Shown here piece by piece: positions 1-11,200 of a DNA stretch of 64,000 nucleotides (position 1 is the first letter of the stretch; the number at the start of each line of letters is the position of its first letter). The translations under genes and the position numbers were made by a program. The DNA is taken from NCBI GenBank assembly GCA_015499995.1, contig JADNRV010000027.1:186001-250000 (forward strand). Direction: 5' to 3'. The notes beneath the pieces are model-generated. The model was not told the origin of the DNA. It did no database searches and saw only the letters and a list, made by a program, of their open reading frames with translations. The DNA is from Flammula alnicola (taxonomy: Eukaryota > Basidiomycota > Agaricomycetes > Agaricales > Strophariaceae).

Positions 1-319
1 AACCATCAGTGTTTCATTCCTGCTGACAGCAGAAACAGACATACCTGTCAATCTTGAATACCGTGATCATCTGCCGGGATTCTCTTCAATCCCATCATCA
101 TAATTTGTCACTTGGAGCTAACATTCAAAATAAGCTCAATTCAATCCAACAGAAACAATACGTTCTGACCAAAATAGTGGCATGCATGCAGCATAGTGCG
201 AACACAACCGCGAGAAAGTGATTCAAGGCCGTGGGCGCTTAATTGCCAGATCCACACGCCCGCACATTCAGAACCTCGGTTCACCACATGGACCCATGAA
301 ACCCCTCCAGGCAAAGGCT

Positions 320-1075
320 GGGAAACACTGATTCCCGGAAACTCAAATGTCGTGTCAGAATTTCTATAGCCAAAGTCAGCATCCGGAATGGATGATATCA
401 TCCTGAAAACTTACCAGCAAACCCGAGAACTGTTCGCCGAAGCGAAGCAGTGCCCGCGCATCAAAATATATGGCGGGATAAAGAAATCTCAGGCATACTG
501 ATTCCCGGAAGCCCAAATATTGCATCAAAAAAACCCTCTAGGTAAAATGCTAAATCAGCATCAACAGTGAATAATACTGTACTGAAAACGCACCAGGATA
601 GCCTAAAACCCTCTCTCAAAGTGAAGCAATCCCCAGAAGTCGAAATATAGTGTTAGGGAAATCCTTCAAGGCATGGGGCACATCCATGGATTCCCGGAAA
701 GCGAAATATGGCATCAGAATTTCTATAGGCAAAGTCAGCATCAAGGATGGATCATATCACACTGAAAACTTACCAAGATACCCTAAAACCCTGTCTCAAA
801 GTGAGGCAATTCTCGGAAGTCAAAATAGATGGTTAGAGAAATCCCTTAAAGGATGGCTCAGCCACACAGATCCCCGGAATACTGAAATGAGCACTAAATC
901 AGCATGAGAGGTTAATATTTGAATAATATCACACAGAAGACTCACAAGAAAAGCTTGGAGCTATCCGCCAAAGAAAAGCGATCCCCGGAAGTCCAAATAT
1001 ACTGTCAGAATTTCTGTGCACAAATTCAGCATTGTGTTGCTCTCGAAAACTGATAATCAACTTGAGACGTACCGA
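320..1075 (-). repeat. Degenerate ~170-190 bp tandem repeat carrying intron-like signals
   Basis: Four to five diverged units recur, marked on the + strand by attcccggaa-like cores near 331, 501, 690, 870 and 981. Each unit is itself a dimer. On the minus strand every unit contains what looks like a complete fungal intron: GTAAGTTTTC-type donor, TGCTGA branch site and YAG acceptor, for example 364-414 (51 nt), 538-593 (56 nt) and 723-773 (51 nt). The exon-like parts translate to related peptides (NSDxxFxxPGI in one frame, LMxYxxFRES in another). Stops interrupt both frames, so this is probably a decayed tandem-exon gene or a duplicated non-coding element. No family recognised. Confidence 0.6.
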
Positions 1076-1079
1076 AAAA

Positions 1080-4000
1080 TGATCCTTGTTTACCAAATGA
1101 TGGCCTCGGCAAGTATACAGAACATTCTCGAGTGACCTGAACAGTGAATACACATTTTCATGTTAGTATCAATGCATATTGAAATAGATACACAACTTGA
1201 ACTTACCGACCCATGGTAGAAGCATCCACATTGCAGATAATCAAAGAGACGTGATGATGTGAAAGGTCCTGTCGAAATGTTCAGACATTGTTTGGCATGG
1301 GGTGACCAAACATACCAGATAAGATGTGGCAAGCAACAACTTCAGACGATGACGGCGACATGAGACAAGGATGGTGGATGGACGGACTGTCATAAAGACG
1401 GGAAAGTGGGGATGGAAAGACTGGGTGGTACGGACATCTTTTATACTCTTTTTGTGCCAAGAGCTGACACAATCACGGCGAGATTGCCGTGCTCTGTTGC
1501 AGGTTTGCAACATCTTTTGGGCTTCAAGAAGCCTCAATTTGTCCCTTACGAAACTGATAACCGATCAAATCCTTAGCACATTTCGGAGAACTCCCCAACA
1601 GAGTCTCCTGATTCTCAGATCACAGTCGGAAAATTCAAATATCCTATATCCTCTCAAACTTTTGGCAAGATCTATTCTCTCATAGTGTCCCCTGTAATTT
1701 TCCTCAGGACGTTCTACCTGTTAGCAATTTGCTACCAGGCTGAGCTCCCTGAGGAAAGTCGCAGTGGATTCTAATTTGACAGATTCCTTTCCATGCCAAC
1801 TATGCGAAGCAAAGCTTCGCATATTTAGACCCCTGACATCATGACATGAGCTTAAGTCTTAAGGTCCCCGTGAGTTTGAGTGAATTTCCGGGCAACAAAT
1901 TCAAGCCTGGCCGCGCTGAGTTGCATCCGTGAATCGGAATTCTTCTCCAGTGAAATATTTCAGTAGATATTTATCTCTCACTTAAGGTCCTTGAATTGCT
2001 CATGGTGTCTGCTGCTGGAAAGCGGCAAGCAGAAGAACACTCACAACTTGTATGTGACATAGGCCTTTAGCCAGCCGGCTGCAAATCTAATTTAAAATTT
2101 GGGTGGTCGATTACCCGTATTGCGAACAACCCTATCGAGAAGTTCCTTACCTTTCTGACGTATGAAACACAGCCCATCTCGCATACATTTTCCCAGTTGT
2201 TCGGTTCAGGCTCTCCATGCTCCCTGTGTCAGTTCTTTTTGCTGATTCCATGTCCGTCTCAACATCATCTTCACTGCATCCCACTCCAGGTCACTCTCCT
2301 TTGCACTCTGTATTTTTCCCGAGTCAATATTTCTGGAAGGCGTGCAGTGAGTAACCGTCAATTAATCAAGTTGATTCTTTGGATGGACTTGAATTCTTCA
2401 CGCAAAACTGAGCTCACTTTCTCTCCCTATCTCAGGCCGGAATCTTCAGCCACATTGAGTAAACCCATTGTACGTAGCTCACCTTCTTAATTTCCAATTA
2501 GCGCCATGATTTCTTGTCCCAGCCTCTCTGTTAATGAGGCTTGCTCGCTCCAGCATGATAGACCGAGTACTGAACCTCGCAAATCAATTTGCCGTCTTTT
2601 CAGTCATCGAGGTGCGTAACTTTAAGCTGTCCTATACTTGTTTTTGTTTTCTGATAGCTCCTCGAGATAATGGTAGATCTCACCATGATCGATTGATGAT
2701 GTTGTGCGCCGCCGCTGAGATGTGGCCGCGTTCTTTATTTGGATTTCGTGTTGTTGGTATTGAGAATTAGACGATTCAGATTACCTGCCCATGCCTGCCT
2801 GGAACCCAGATTTTGTGTAATGTTGAGTGATTGAAGATGGCAAGATGGAGAGCGCATGTGGTCTTGCGATTGCGCTCACACGTCGTCGACCAAATTCAGC
2901 AAGTACTCTGCGCTTTCAAAGTCCTCGCGCTCAATGTTCAACTCTCAATAGAATTGGAATCAACCACTCAGTACATAAAGCCTGATGTCCAGCTCAGTCA
3001 GTATAACACTGTCATCTTTCTGACAGATTGGCGTACAAGATACTGAAAATTGAAATAAGCGCCCAAGGGCCGAAATGTCTTCATAACGGATCCGGGATAG
3101 TAAGGAACAATCATCGGGCTTTCGCTTTTCTGAAATATGAATCAAATAGTACGTATGTATAGCTTTAACATAAAGAGGAGGCACATGACAGGCCACCATT
3201 GATATGAACCGTGGTTTCGACGTGGGACTCTGAATCCGGAAGATTTACCTGATGGAGTGTGTCGCACAGCGTTCAAGCAGTGTTCTCATTTTTGATTGAA
3301 TCAATGAACGCAGTGCCACAGTAACCTTGTTATCTTGTTAAATGAATATATCTGATACGGAATACTGTCAATGGGAGACGGAGCAAGCAAAGTAATCGAG
3401 ATCGTACCAATGGTCCCGGGATCAATGTCCTCTCCATCTCTTCCATCGCCAATTCTCAGTTTCATGTCTGAAAAATAACCTCTATTGAATTCCTTGGCTT
3501 CGGTCAACCATTTCGATCAATCAAGGGTCCTGTCAAAAAATTTGAGCAAGGGGAAAGTGACGAAGAGATCTTGAGGCCGAACAGCGCTTACCTCAGGCTC
3601 TCATTGCATTGCAGCCCCAGTTGGCGTTCCGTGTGTATTTCATGATTTAGAGTTCCAGATCTTAGAGAAAAGCAGAAAGTACCGTGTCATTTTAGCTGAC
3701 AGGAGGTACAGGGTGCATAACATTTTGAAGTTCGAGTTTTCCGGATGAGGCCAAGATGAGGCAGAGTGTGGCGCAATCATTGTCGACCGCAAACTTGAAA
3801 TCTGAAAACAACACTAAAAGCAAATTGAAACGAGAAAGATCAAGTTCAATTGAAACCGTATATGACATTATAGCATTCGGTGCTGATATATTTTAGGAGA
3901 CAACGCACGGGACGGCCGAGTTCTGGATCTCAAACTCGGCTGTACAGCATCTCTCCTCCATCCCCAATACACCGATTACACCGTAAAAACAACCAGAATC

Positions 4001-4890
4001 TTCTCATAAGGTACATATCATACTCCTATTCAGTCCAGGGTCCCGTCGCTCATGTATTGGCAAATGTACATGCCATTTGAACGCAGATCGAAAGGTGGAC
4101 TCACGGACACGCCCAAATCGCTGGAACATTGCTTGCACCGGAAATACCACTCCTACAGTGTCTCCAAGCGCACGCCATGCTCGGTTAGTGCTCCTATAAC
4201 GACTCCCGAGTGAGTAACGAGCGGCAGAAGTTAGCACCCACTCACTGACAACACCTTCTCCTCGACCCCCGTTTCCAATTCCAATTGAAATCCACATCGA
4301 ACGGGGACCTCAAAACAGCATGTAAGATCTAATATATCACCCCATCAAGGGTCCTGTCAGCCTAGAACATCGCCCGCCAGAACGTTTCGCCTTGCTGAAT
4401 TCTTATTGCAAGTTGCAACTGGAGACGGCATGCATCGCGTACGCACGGAATCCGTCTTAATCGTGAATTCGGGTGGATTCAGGGAGTTAACAGGGATGTT
4501 CTGGATGCTATAAGGGTTCGGCTAGCTTGGCAGGTTCGTGGTCGACGTTCGGAGGGAGTGTGAGCAAGGCAGGACAAGTTTTGGGTATTGTAGGACTGTT
4601 GAATTTGAGAAAGACAACTATTACAATGTAATCTCTAAAAGAATTAAAAACCTTGGGTTCACCTGAAATTTCTCTCATTATTAGTTAAGTAGACCTCTCA
4701 GTTAATAGGTAGCCAGTGCTCAACAAAGGTAGAGGAGTGCACGAAAGTCAGACGGAGGAATGGTTAACGTTGGTCGGACAAGCGCCGATCAAACGCTCGC
4801 TTAGTGAATTGTTGGTCCAAGACCCTGTACGACCCTTGATCATACTGACGAATTGATTACATTCCGCTAGCCTACCGTACAAGGGGTTTC
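1080..4890. other. Gene-poor stretch
   Basis: No reading frame with convincing codon use, splice pattern or recognisable domain was found on either strand. Open frames here are short and overlap on both strands. A TATA-like tataaag occurs near 4898. It may be relic repeat or regulatory sequence. Confidence 0.5.
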
Positions 4891-4974
4891 TAAAATGTAT
4901 AAAGGGAGGCGAGAATTTACCTTATGTCCTCATCCCCTTCCTCCCTCTTCTCCTCCTCTCCTCTCCTCGCCTAC

Positions 4975-7756
4975 TCATCCCTCTTCGCCATCGTCGTCGG
5001 ACTCGATAGCGTAGTCCATCTCACCAGCGCTCGCCCGCAACATCGAGCTCGCAGCCCGATCGTAAGTGCCCACCTTCGCCCACTCGTCGCTGATAATATC
5101 ATATCTAAAGCATCACAGTATGGTCAGCAAGTGTTCTCATGCATGTAAGTAAGGGTTGCCGCTCACCTTGGCAGAGACCGACGATTCATTCTGTCAAGAG
5201 AACACGACCCGCCAGTGGCAAAGGTACGACCAAGGCGCGTACTCACCGCCTCGGTCCTTGCTGACCCCCCGTTTAACCCCCAGATTCCCGCCATGCAAGC
5301 GTATCTCTCGGTGCATGGTACACGTTCTCTTCTCCTCCTCACCCTCGAAGATCTTGCCCCGGGTGTTGTTATCGACTGTAAGATAGGTTTCAAGGCATAG
5401 ACAGACGACGAAGGACGAGAATTGGCGCGCATAAGGTTCATAGACGGTCCTGGAGATGTCGTCAAGAACGTCGAAGCCCGACGACATGGAGAGCTGGCCC
5501 ACCAGCGCGTTCGTATGCCTCGCCAGCAACCCGCAGATCCGTACCGCCCACCACACGCCCAGTGCATGTCGGCCAACGTATGTCGTCCGTCTCTCTCCTG
5601 ACCTCCTCGCTCGCTGACGACCCGAACTCTCGCCAACCTCTGCCAGCGATGCCGTATTGTATTGTATCCGATCCGCCGGACCAGGTGTTGGGCGAAGGCG
5701 GGGTATGTACGAGGTGGCAGCAACGAAGAAACAACGGCCTCTTCGCAGCTTGCGTCCATGGCCATCCGGTGCGTCGTGCATCACTGTCTTCGCCGCCCTT
5801 TGAATCATCGTAGCTAACGGAGCCGCCTAGATCGCACATAGAACGCGCGCTGTGCACGCAAACAATAAGTAAGTACGTGCCCGCCAATTGACGATACATA
5901 TGCGATTACTTACACGTCTCCTCGCAGCTGCTTTACGATGAGCACCCTCTGCCGCTCCGTACGCCGCCCGACCACCTCGAAACCTCGCAAGCGCAGTAAA
6001 CGCACTCGTTGCACTCGGTGCACTTGCTGCCAATGGCGCACGTCCGTCTGTCCGAGGGCGGTGCAATTGTGCGGTGCGATGTGTTGCAGGTGTCGCTACG
6101 TGCAGGTAAGTGTCGATCCACGATACCGGACGAGAGAGCAGAGCATGGATGCTTACCGAGCCAGCTGCGCCCCTCGCTAGCCGTCTACATACCTCTCGTC
6201 CTCGTCGTCTTCATCGCCAGCCATCTGCTGGCCCACAAACCCACTCCGAACCCTCCCATCCGTCGCTATGGCCGTCCTCGCAACGTCCCTCAGAAAGACC
6301 CGAGCAGTTGAACGTTGACGGTTTGTGCACCTGTGTGGACGTCACACGGCAGGAGGCCTAGGCAGAGAGAGAGAGAGAGATGAGTACACGCATCCACACA
6401 GATAGCACGAAGGGAACGAAACACTTACGGGTCGGGTCGAGGGCTGCGTTTTCGCGGCTGCCACCGTCCGCTACCGTTCCTCTGCTCTCGCTCTCGGTGA
6501 GACTGCCGCCGCCATGTTCGCACTCCACACGCCCGCCCGCCCGCCGAGGCTCGCGATTCGTGAGGACATCGGCCATGATCGTGCGTTGCTGCCGCCGTGA
6601 AGATGGATTGGCAGAGGCGTTGATGTGCCGGTGCGTACTCGTCTCCCTGCCCCGTCGGTGCTGGCCCTGATGTTGCTCTCGTTGGTGCATCCCAGCTTCG
6701 TTCCTGCGCTCCGCCTCCGCCGTAGACTCTCTGTGGTGTGAAATGGTACCGGTAAGTCGTTATTCGAGAGGCGGTGTGGTGTTCATGGCTGACTTTGGCA
6801 TTGTCCAGCGACTTCGCGGCAAGAGAGAGGTGTGGGGGGCGAGATACAAAACAGCCTAGGTTGGAAATGAGGAGCGCGTGGGTGGTCTGTACATGATGAG
6901 CACGACGGCGGTAAGTCGGATGTGACAAAGCGGAGGTGATGTACTACTGACCTTGGGCATTCGCCAGCCGTATCGACGCACAAGAGAGCTCGCCAGCGCT
7001 CAGGCCGTAGAACAGGGCGCAATGTTGCCGTCCTCACTAGGGGTCGAAGGAGCAAAGGAGCAAAGGAGCAAAGGTTGACGAAGAGTGGGCGTACTCGCCA
7101 GCCGTTGCAACCCTTTCGATTGGCGTGGATGTTGGCGTTGATGCTGGATGGATGTTGTTTGGGCATCGGTACGCACTCGATCCTCCGTTTCGTCGTTGCT
7201 GGCACTGAGACCCTCCTTGGTTCCTGTACTTCGCCATCGTTGTAGACTTCCTGTGCGTGAAACGATGCCCGTAAGCCTTGACTGTTCTTGAGGAGTGCCG
7301 ATTTGGCTGCCATGCGATATTTGAGAGGGAGAGTGTCGAGATCGTAGGGTTTGGGGGTCGGAAAAAGGAGCGGGTGGAGTGCAAGATGTGCAAGTCGTAG
7401 CAAATGAGTGTTACTGCACGAAAGAAGGCCGGTAAGCGGAGTAGTGATGGGGAGACGTCGTGAGACTGACGTTGGGCATGCAGCAGCCGTTTCGACGCTA
7501 TCGCGCCGACGAGGGGGTGATCTGGGCGTTCGAGCGTGGCATGGTCTTGAGCTACGGCTATCGACATGCAGGACGTGTCCCTGTTTGATCGTTGCAGGCG
7601 CCGATGTGGCTGCCATCGCTGCACTTGTGGCTCTCGACGTGCTGTGCAGTGATACGGTAGGGGGTAAGTCATTTTCTGGAAGGGCATGCGGCATTCGTGA
7701 CTGACCTGGGGCTTGCCCTGCTTGGTTTTCACCGCTATGCAAGTCGCATCTAGCAC
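4975..7756 (-). CDS. Unrecognised multi-exon gene, N-terminal part built of duplicated exons
   Basis: The minus strand reads as a spliced gene ending with stop TGA at 4977-4975. The last exon (4975-5104) encodes YDIISDEWAKVGTYDRAASS... and an acidic end (ESDDDGEEG). Upstream exons encode MSSGFDVLDDISRTVYEPYA..., DASCEEAVVSSLLPPRTYP..., DVARSMCDLGGSVSYDD and FLRDVARTAIATDGRVRSGF, separated by introns with CTTAC branch sites. Further upstream, 6700-7760 holds repeated exon/intron blocks with GTCAGT donors. Two frame changes (near 5766 and 5605-5640) look like one missing base each. The start is unknown; 7756 is only the outer limit of plausible coding sequence. I do not recognise the family. 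The C-terminal exons are much better supported than the N-terminal ones, where more than one frame is open. Confidence 0.4.
6364..6380. repeat. (GA)n microsatellite
   Basis: About 8 perfect GA units, lying inside a predicted minus-strand intron of the unrecognised gene. Confidence 0.8.
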
Positions 7757-7760
7757 TTTG
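6700..7760 (-). repeat. Duplicated exon/intron blocks
   Basis: Diverged copies share the same order of elements on the minus strand: an exon ending in a (L)AxKSLxNAQ-like peptide (HLSLAAKSLDNAK; GAIASKRLLHAQ; SCASIRLANAQ), a GTCAGT/GTCAGC donor, a (A/G)CTTACC branch and a CAG acceptor. Donors lie near 6834, 6953, 7473 and 7716. Two copies of a following exon also match (EVYNDGEVQEP near 7240 and VYGGGGAQERS near 6725). Read on the + strand, the same signals imitate GTAAGT...CTGAC introns, so strand was decided from the downstream coding exons. Confidence 0.45.
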
Positions 7761-8236
7761 GGTGACGGTGCGTCGTCGCTATGTGTCTGGCCTCGGCTCT
7801 ACTTGCCGCGCTCGTGATAGGTGTCCATCGGTGCTGGAAGACGAAGGCGTGCGGAGAATCCGTGCGCATGTGCATGCGGCATTGGAAGTAGTGGACGCTA
7901 TCCAACAGTCAAGTTGAAGGGACTGCTGAATGCGAGGGGGGACCGGTGATCTTGAAATAAGCGGCGGTGTATAGTGGCCACAGGAGCGTGCCGATATGCA
8001 TGGGGGTTTGGTTAAGATGTGGAGTGGCCGTATGTCGACAAGTCCGGTGACCGGAAGCACAAGGAGAGAGAGGCTGGGTGTTGATACAGGGGAAGAATGG
8101 ACCACGGAGATGGTGCAATGAATGCAGAGTTGGCCATTGTAATCGGAGAGAAAGAGGCCGATCGTTGTTGACTAAAACAGAACCAAACTTTGCTGTTGCT
8201 CTCTCTCTGCGGATTATTACTGGCCCCCATGCAACC

Positions 8237-11200
8237 ATGGACAACCGCTTCAACCGTTTCAAGTTTGCAAGCAGCTCCAAGCCACCTCCACTGCCGCCAA
8301 AGGACTACATCTACCAACGCACTGCAAACCCATCCCAACCGTCGCTCTTTGCCGCCGACAGCACTGCACCCTCCTCGCCCCTCTCGCCCAGCATCCAGTA
8401 CGCCATCCGCCGTGCCAACTCGCCGTCGCCGTCGCCTCTCTTTTCCTTTGAGACCAGCAACACCACCACCACCAGTATGACCAATAATAACTCTACGCCC
8501 TCACTCGTCCTCTCGCCACCGCCCCCAAACGCCGACGCCCCCTCCGTCACAAACAACAGGCAAACGACCATGTCCGTCGCGTCAAAGAAAGACAAGGCGC
8601 TGGCGTTTCTCAAGTTTTCGAAGCGCAGCCCGCGTTCGCCGCCCCCGGGCACGAGCAGTAGTGCCCCTTCAACGAGTTCATCTGGGTCTGTGATCGTCAT
8701 TGGCAACAGCATCAGTGCGAGTAGCAACGGCTCGGACGAGGGCGACCTCCCGCCGCCCGCGCAGGAGGATGAGGGTATCTCCCTCCCATGGAACTTTCAG
8801 GTGTGTCTTGCCCCCTCGATGATTCAGCAACAACTAACGACTTGTTTGCGTAGCATAATATTCACGTGGATGAAGGGTATGTGCTCCCTCCTATTGCTGC
8901 TTCTTCATTCCTGCGAACTACCCTACTAATTACCCACCCGTAGATACGTCGGCATCCCACCCTCATGGTCGACCTCGCTCGCCTCGGCAGGCTTCACGGA
9001 CGAAGAGATCGCGGCCATCCAGGCGCGCCGCGCTGCAGGCGTTCGCTCCCCGCCTGACCTCCGCTATCTCTACAACGAGCGTCCACGGAGTCCTGCGCTG
9101 GCTGCGTTTCCTGGGTACGTATCTACTTCAATGCCCTCTACGGCGCTAATAACCCCACTAGTAGCAACACGAACGGAACCACGCCTGGAGTACCGGTGCT
9201 GACGCACCCGACGCCACGGACGACCTCGCTGCACCGCATCGGTCCTTCCGCGCAATCGAACCTCAACCCCAACAACGCCAGCTCGGAGCCCGCATCGTTG
9301 CCTTTCCCAAGTGCAGCTACGAGTACGAGGCCTGCGCTGCCGAGCATCAACACATCTTCCTCCTCGACTACTACAAATGTAACTTCGACCACCAACGCGA
9401 ACACCTCAACGTCGAACGCGGCTGCGTCGTCGTCAAGCACACCGCTGACAACAACGACGACAGGCAGGAAGCCCCCGCCCAAACGCAAGCCGCCGTCGTC
9501 GCCTTTGGATGCTGATCTCGAGGACGAGGAGGCGCGGAGGAGGAAGGGGGGCCAAGGACAACCAGGGGGTAAAGGACAAGAAGAGGGGAAAGGACAGGAG
9601 CATAGGCCGAACCAGGCGTCGCTGTCGACGGTGGGGTATAGCGAGGAGTATTCGGGGTATGATGCGAGCGAGTGAGTGGTTTTTTTTTTTTTTTTTCTGT
9701 TTTGGGTTTTTTGGGGATTTGCTGTGCGATTTGGATCGGATGTTGGATGTTGGATGCGCGCTGGGTGTGGTGCTTTTTTTCTCTTGCTCGTCTCGTCTCG
9801 TCTCGTTTTGGCTAGCATAGCATAGCGAGGAGGTTGAGATGGATTTTTCGTCGGCCTCTGCGATGTCGATGGGGTGTTTGAACGGTGTTCTTTTTTTTTT
9901 TTTTGGAGGGTATCATCGGAGGACTTGGGATGCTTTTCTTTTGTGCATTGGTGGATTCATTATGCCAGTCTCGAGCAATTTAGGCTTTCTCTGTGTGTGT
10001 TGGGTTGCGCATCTTTCTAAAAAAAGATGTGTGGGCTGGGGTTCTTGATGTTCTTGATTTTCCGTTGAGCCTCTTTTCTTAAAAATTGATGTTGGTTGAT
10101 GATGGTGATAAACATCATCATCATCGTCCTACATATCTGTACTACGTTATTTTACGCGAAGAGGAATTACATTGCTAACCTTCCTCCGGTAGATCCAACC
10201 ACGGCAACAGCAGCTACGACAACACCATGACCACGACGGCCTCGAATTCGTTCGCTGGGCTCAACGACTCGACCGCGTATAAATACAATCCCGCCGAGTC
10301 ATCGTCTTATGCCAGTAGTACGAGGACAGCTACCACGAACGCGAACCCGCCGTACACTGTGCGCGGCGCGTATGTGTCAGATGCGGACGACGACGATGAC
10401 GATGACGATACGCCTCTAGCGAGGGTGCCGGTGCGATTGGGGTCGGAGTCGGGGGCGTCGGGTGCGAGTACGATTAGTGCGCGCGGGGTTGGACCAGCTG
10501 GAGGGCCGGGGGGTGGGATGCGGTTTAAGGTTGTTAATGCGGATGATGATGGGGCAGGAGTAGGAGGAGCAGGGGAGCAGGGGGTAGTGTGGAGGCAGGG
10601 GTGGATGTGGATGGGATGGATATGGGTGTGGAGGGCGAGGACAGGGCGGCGAACGCGGCTGCGATTCCGGCTGCCAGTGCGAGTGGGAAGGAGGTCAAGG
10701 AGAAGAAGTCGAGTATTTGGGGGACGAAGATCGCCAAGACGAAGTCGAAGGAGGAGTCGTCGACGTCCTCGCATGGACATGGGTCGGATGCCCTATATGC
10801 GTCTGCGTCTACGTCCGCCTCTGCATCGAGTTCCGCGTTAGCCTCGACCTCCTCCGCACCCGTGCCCGTGCCTGCGCTCCCAGCCAACGTCACATCGACA
10901 TGGAAAACCACCTCGAGCGGGCTCGCCACGGCATCATCGTCGTTGGCGCAGGCCTCGTCGTCCTTCGCGCATGCGTCGTCGGTCGTCGCTGCGGGCGTCG
11001 TGAGCAAGGGCAGCACGCTCGTTGGTGCGGTCAGGAGTTCGGCGGGAAGGGGCGTTATGAAGATCAAGCTGCGGGGGTCGGGCAAGGAGGGCGTTGGGGC
11101 TGGGATGAAGAAGCCGAAGGGGAAGAAGGGCTCGTTTGCGTCGTCGTTTAGGAGTAGGAAGGGTGCGGCGTCGGCGTCGGCATCAGCGGAGGGTGGGGAT

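Noticed and set aside
5933..6121. Cys-rich minus frame (CTECNECVYCACE), zinc-finger-like
   Set aside because: Overlaps another minus frame (HLQHIAPHNC... TERQRVLIVKQLRGDV) that continues in phase into the next exon; the Cys pattern is probably a chance frame of a CACTCG-type repeat.
4924..6361. Plus-strand ORFs overlapping the unrecognised gene, some Cys- or Arg-rich
   Set aside because: The minus strand gives longer protein-like exons with consistent introns and a clear acidic C-terminus; the + strand frames are mirror images.
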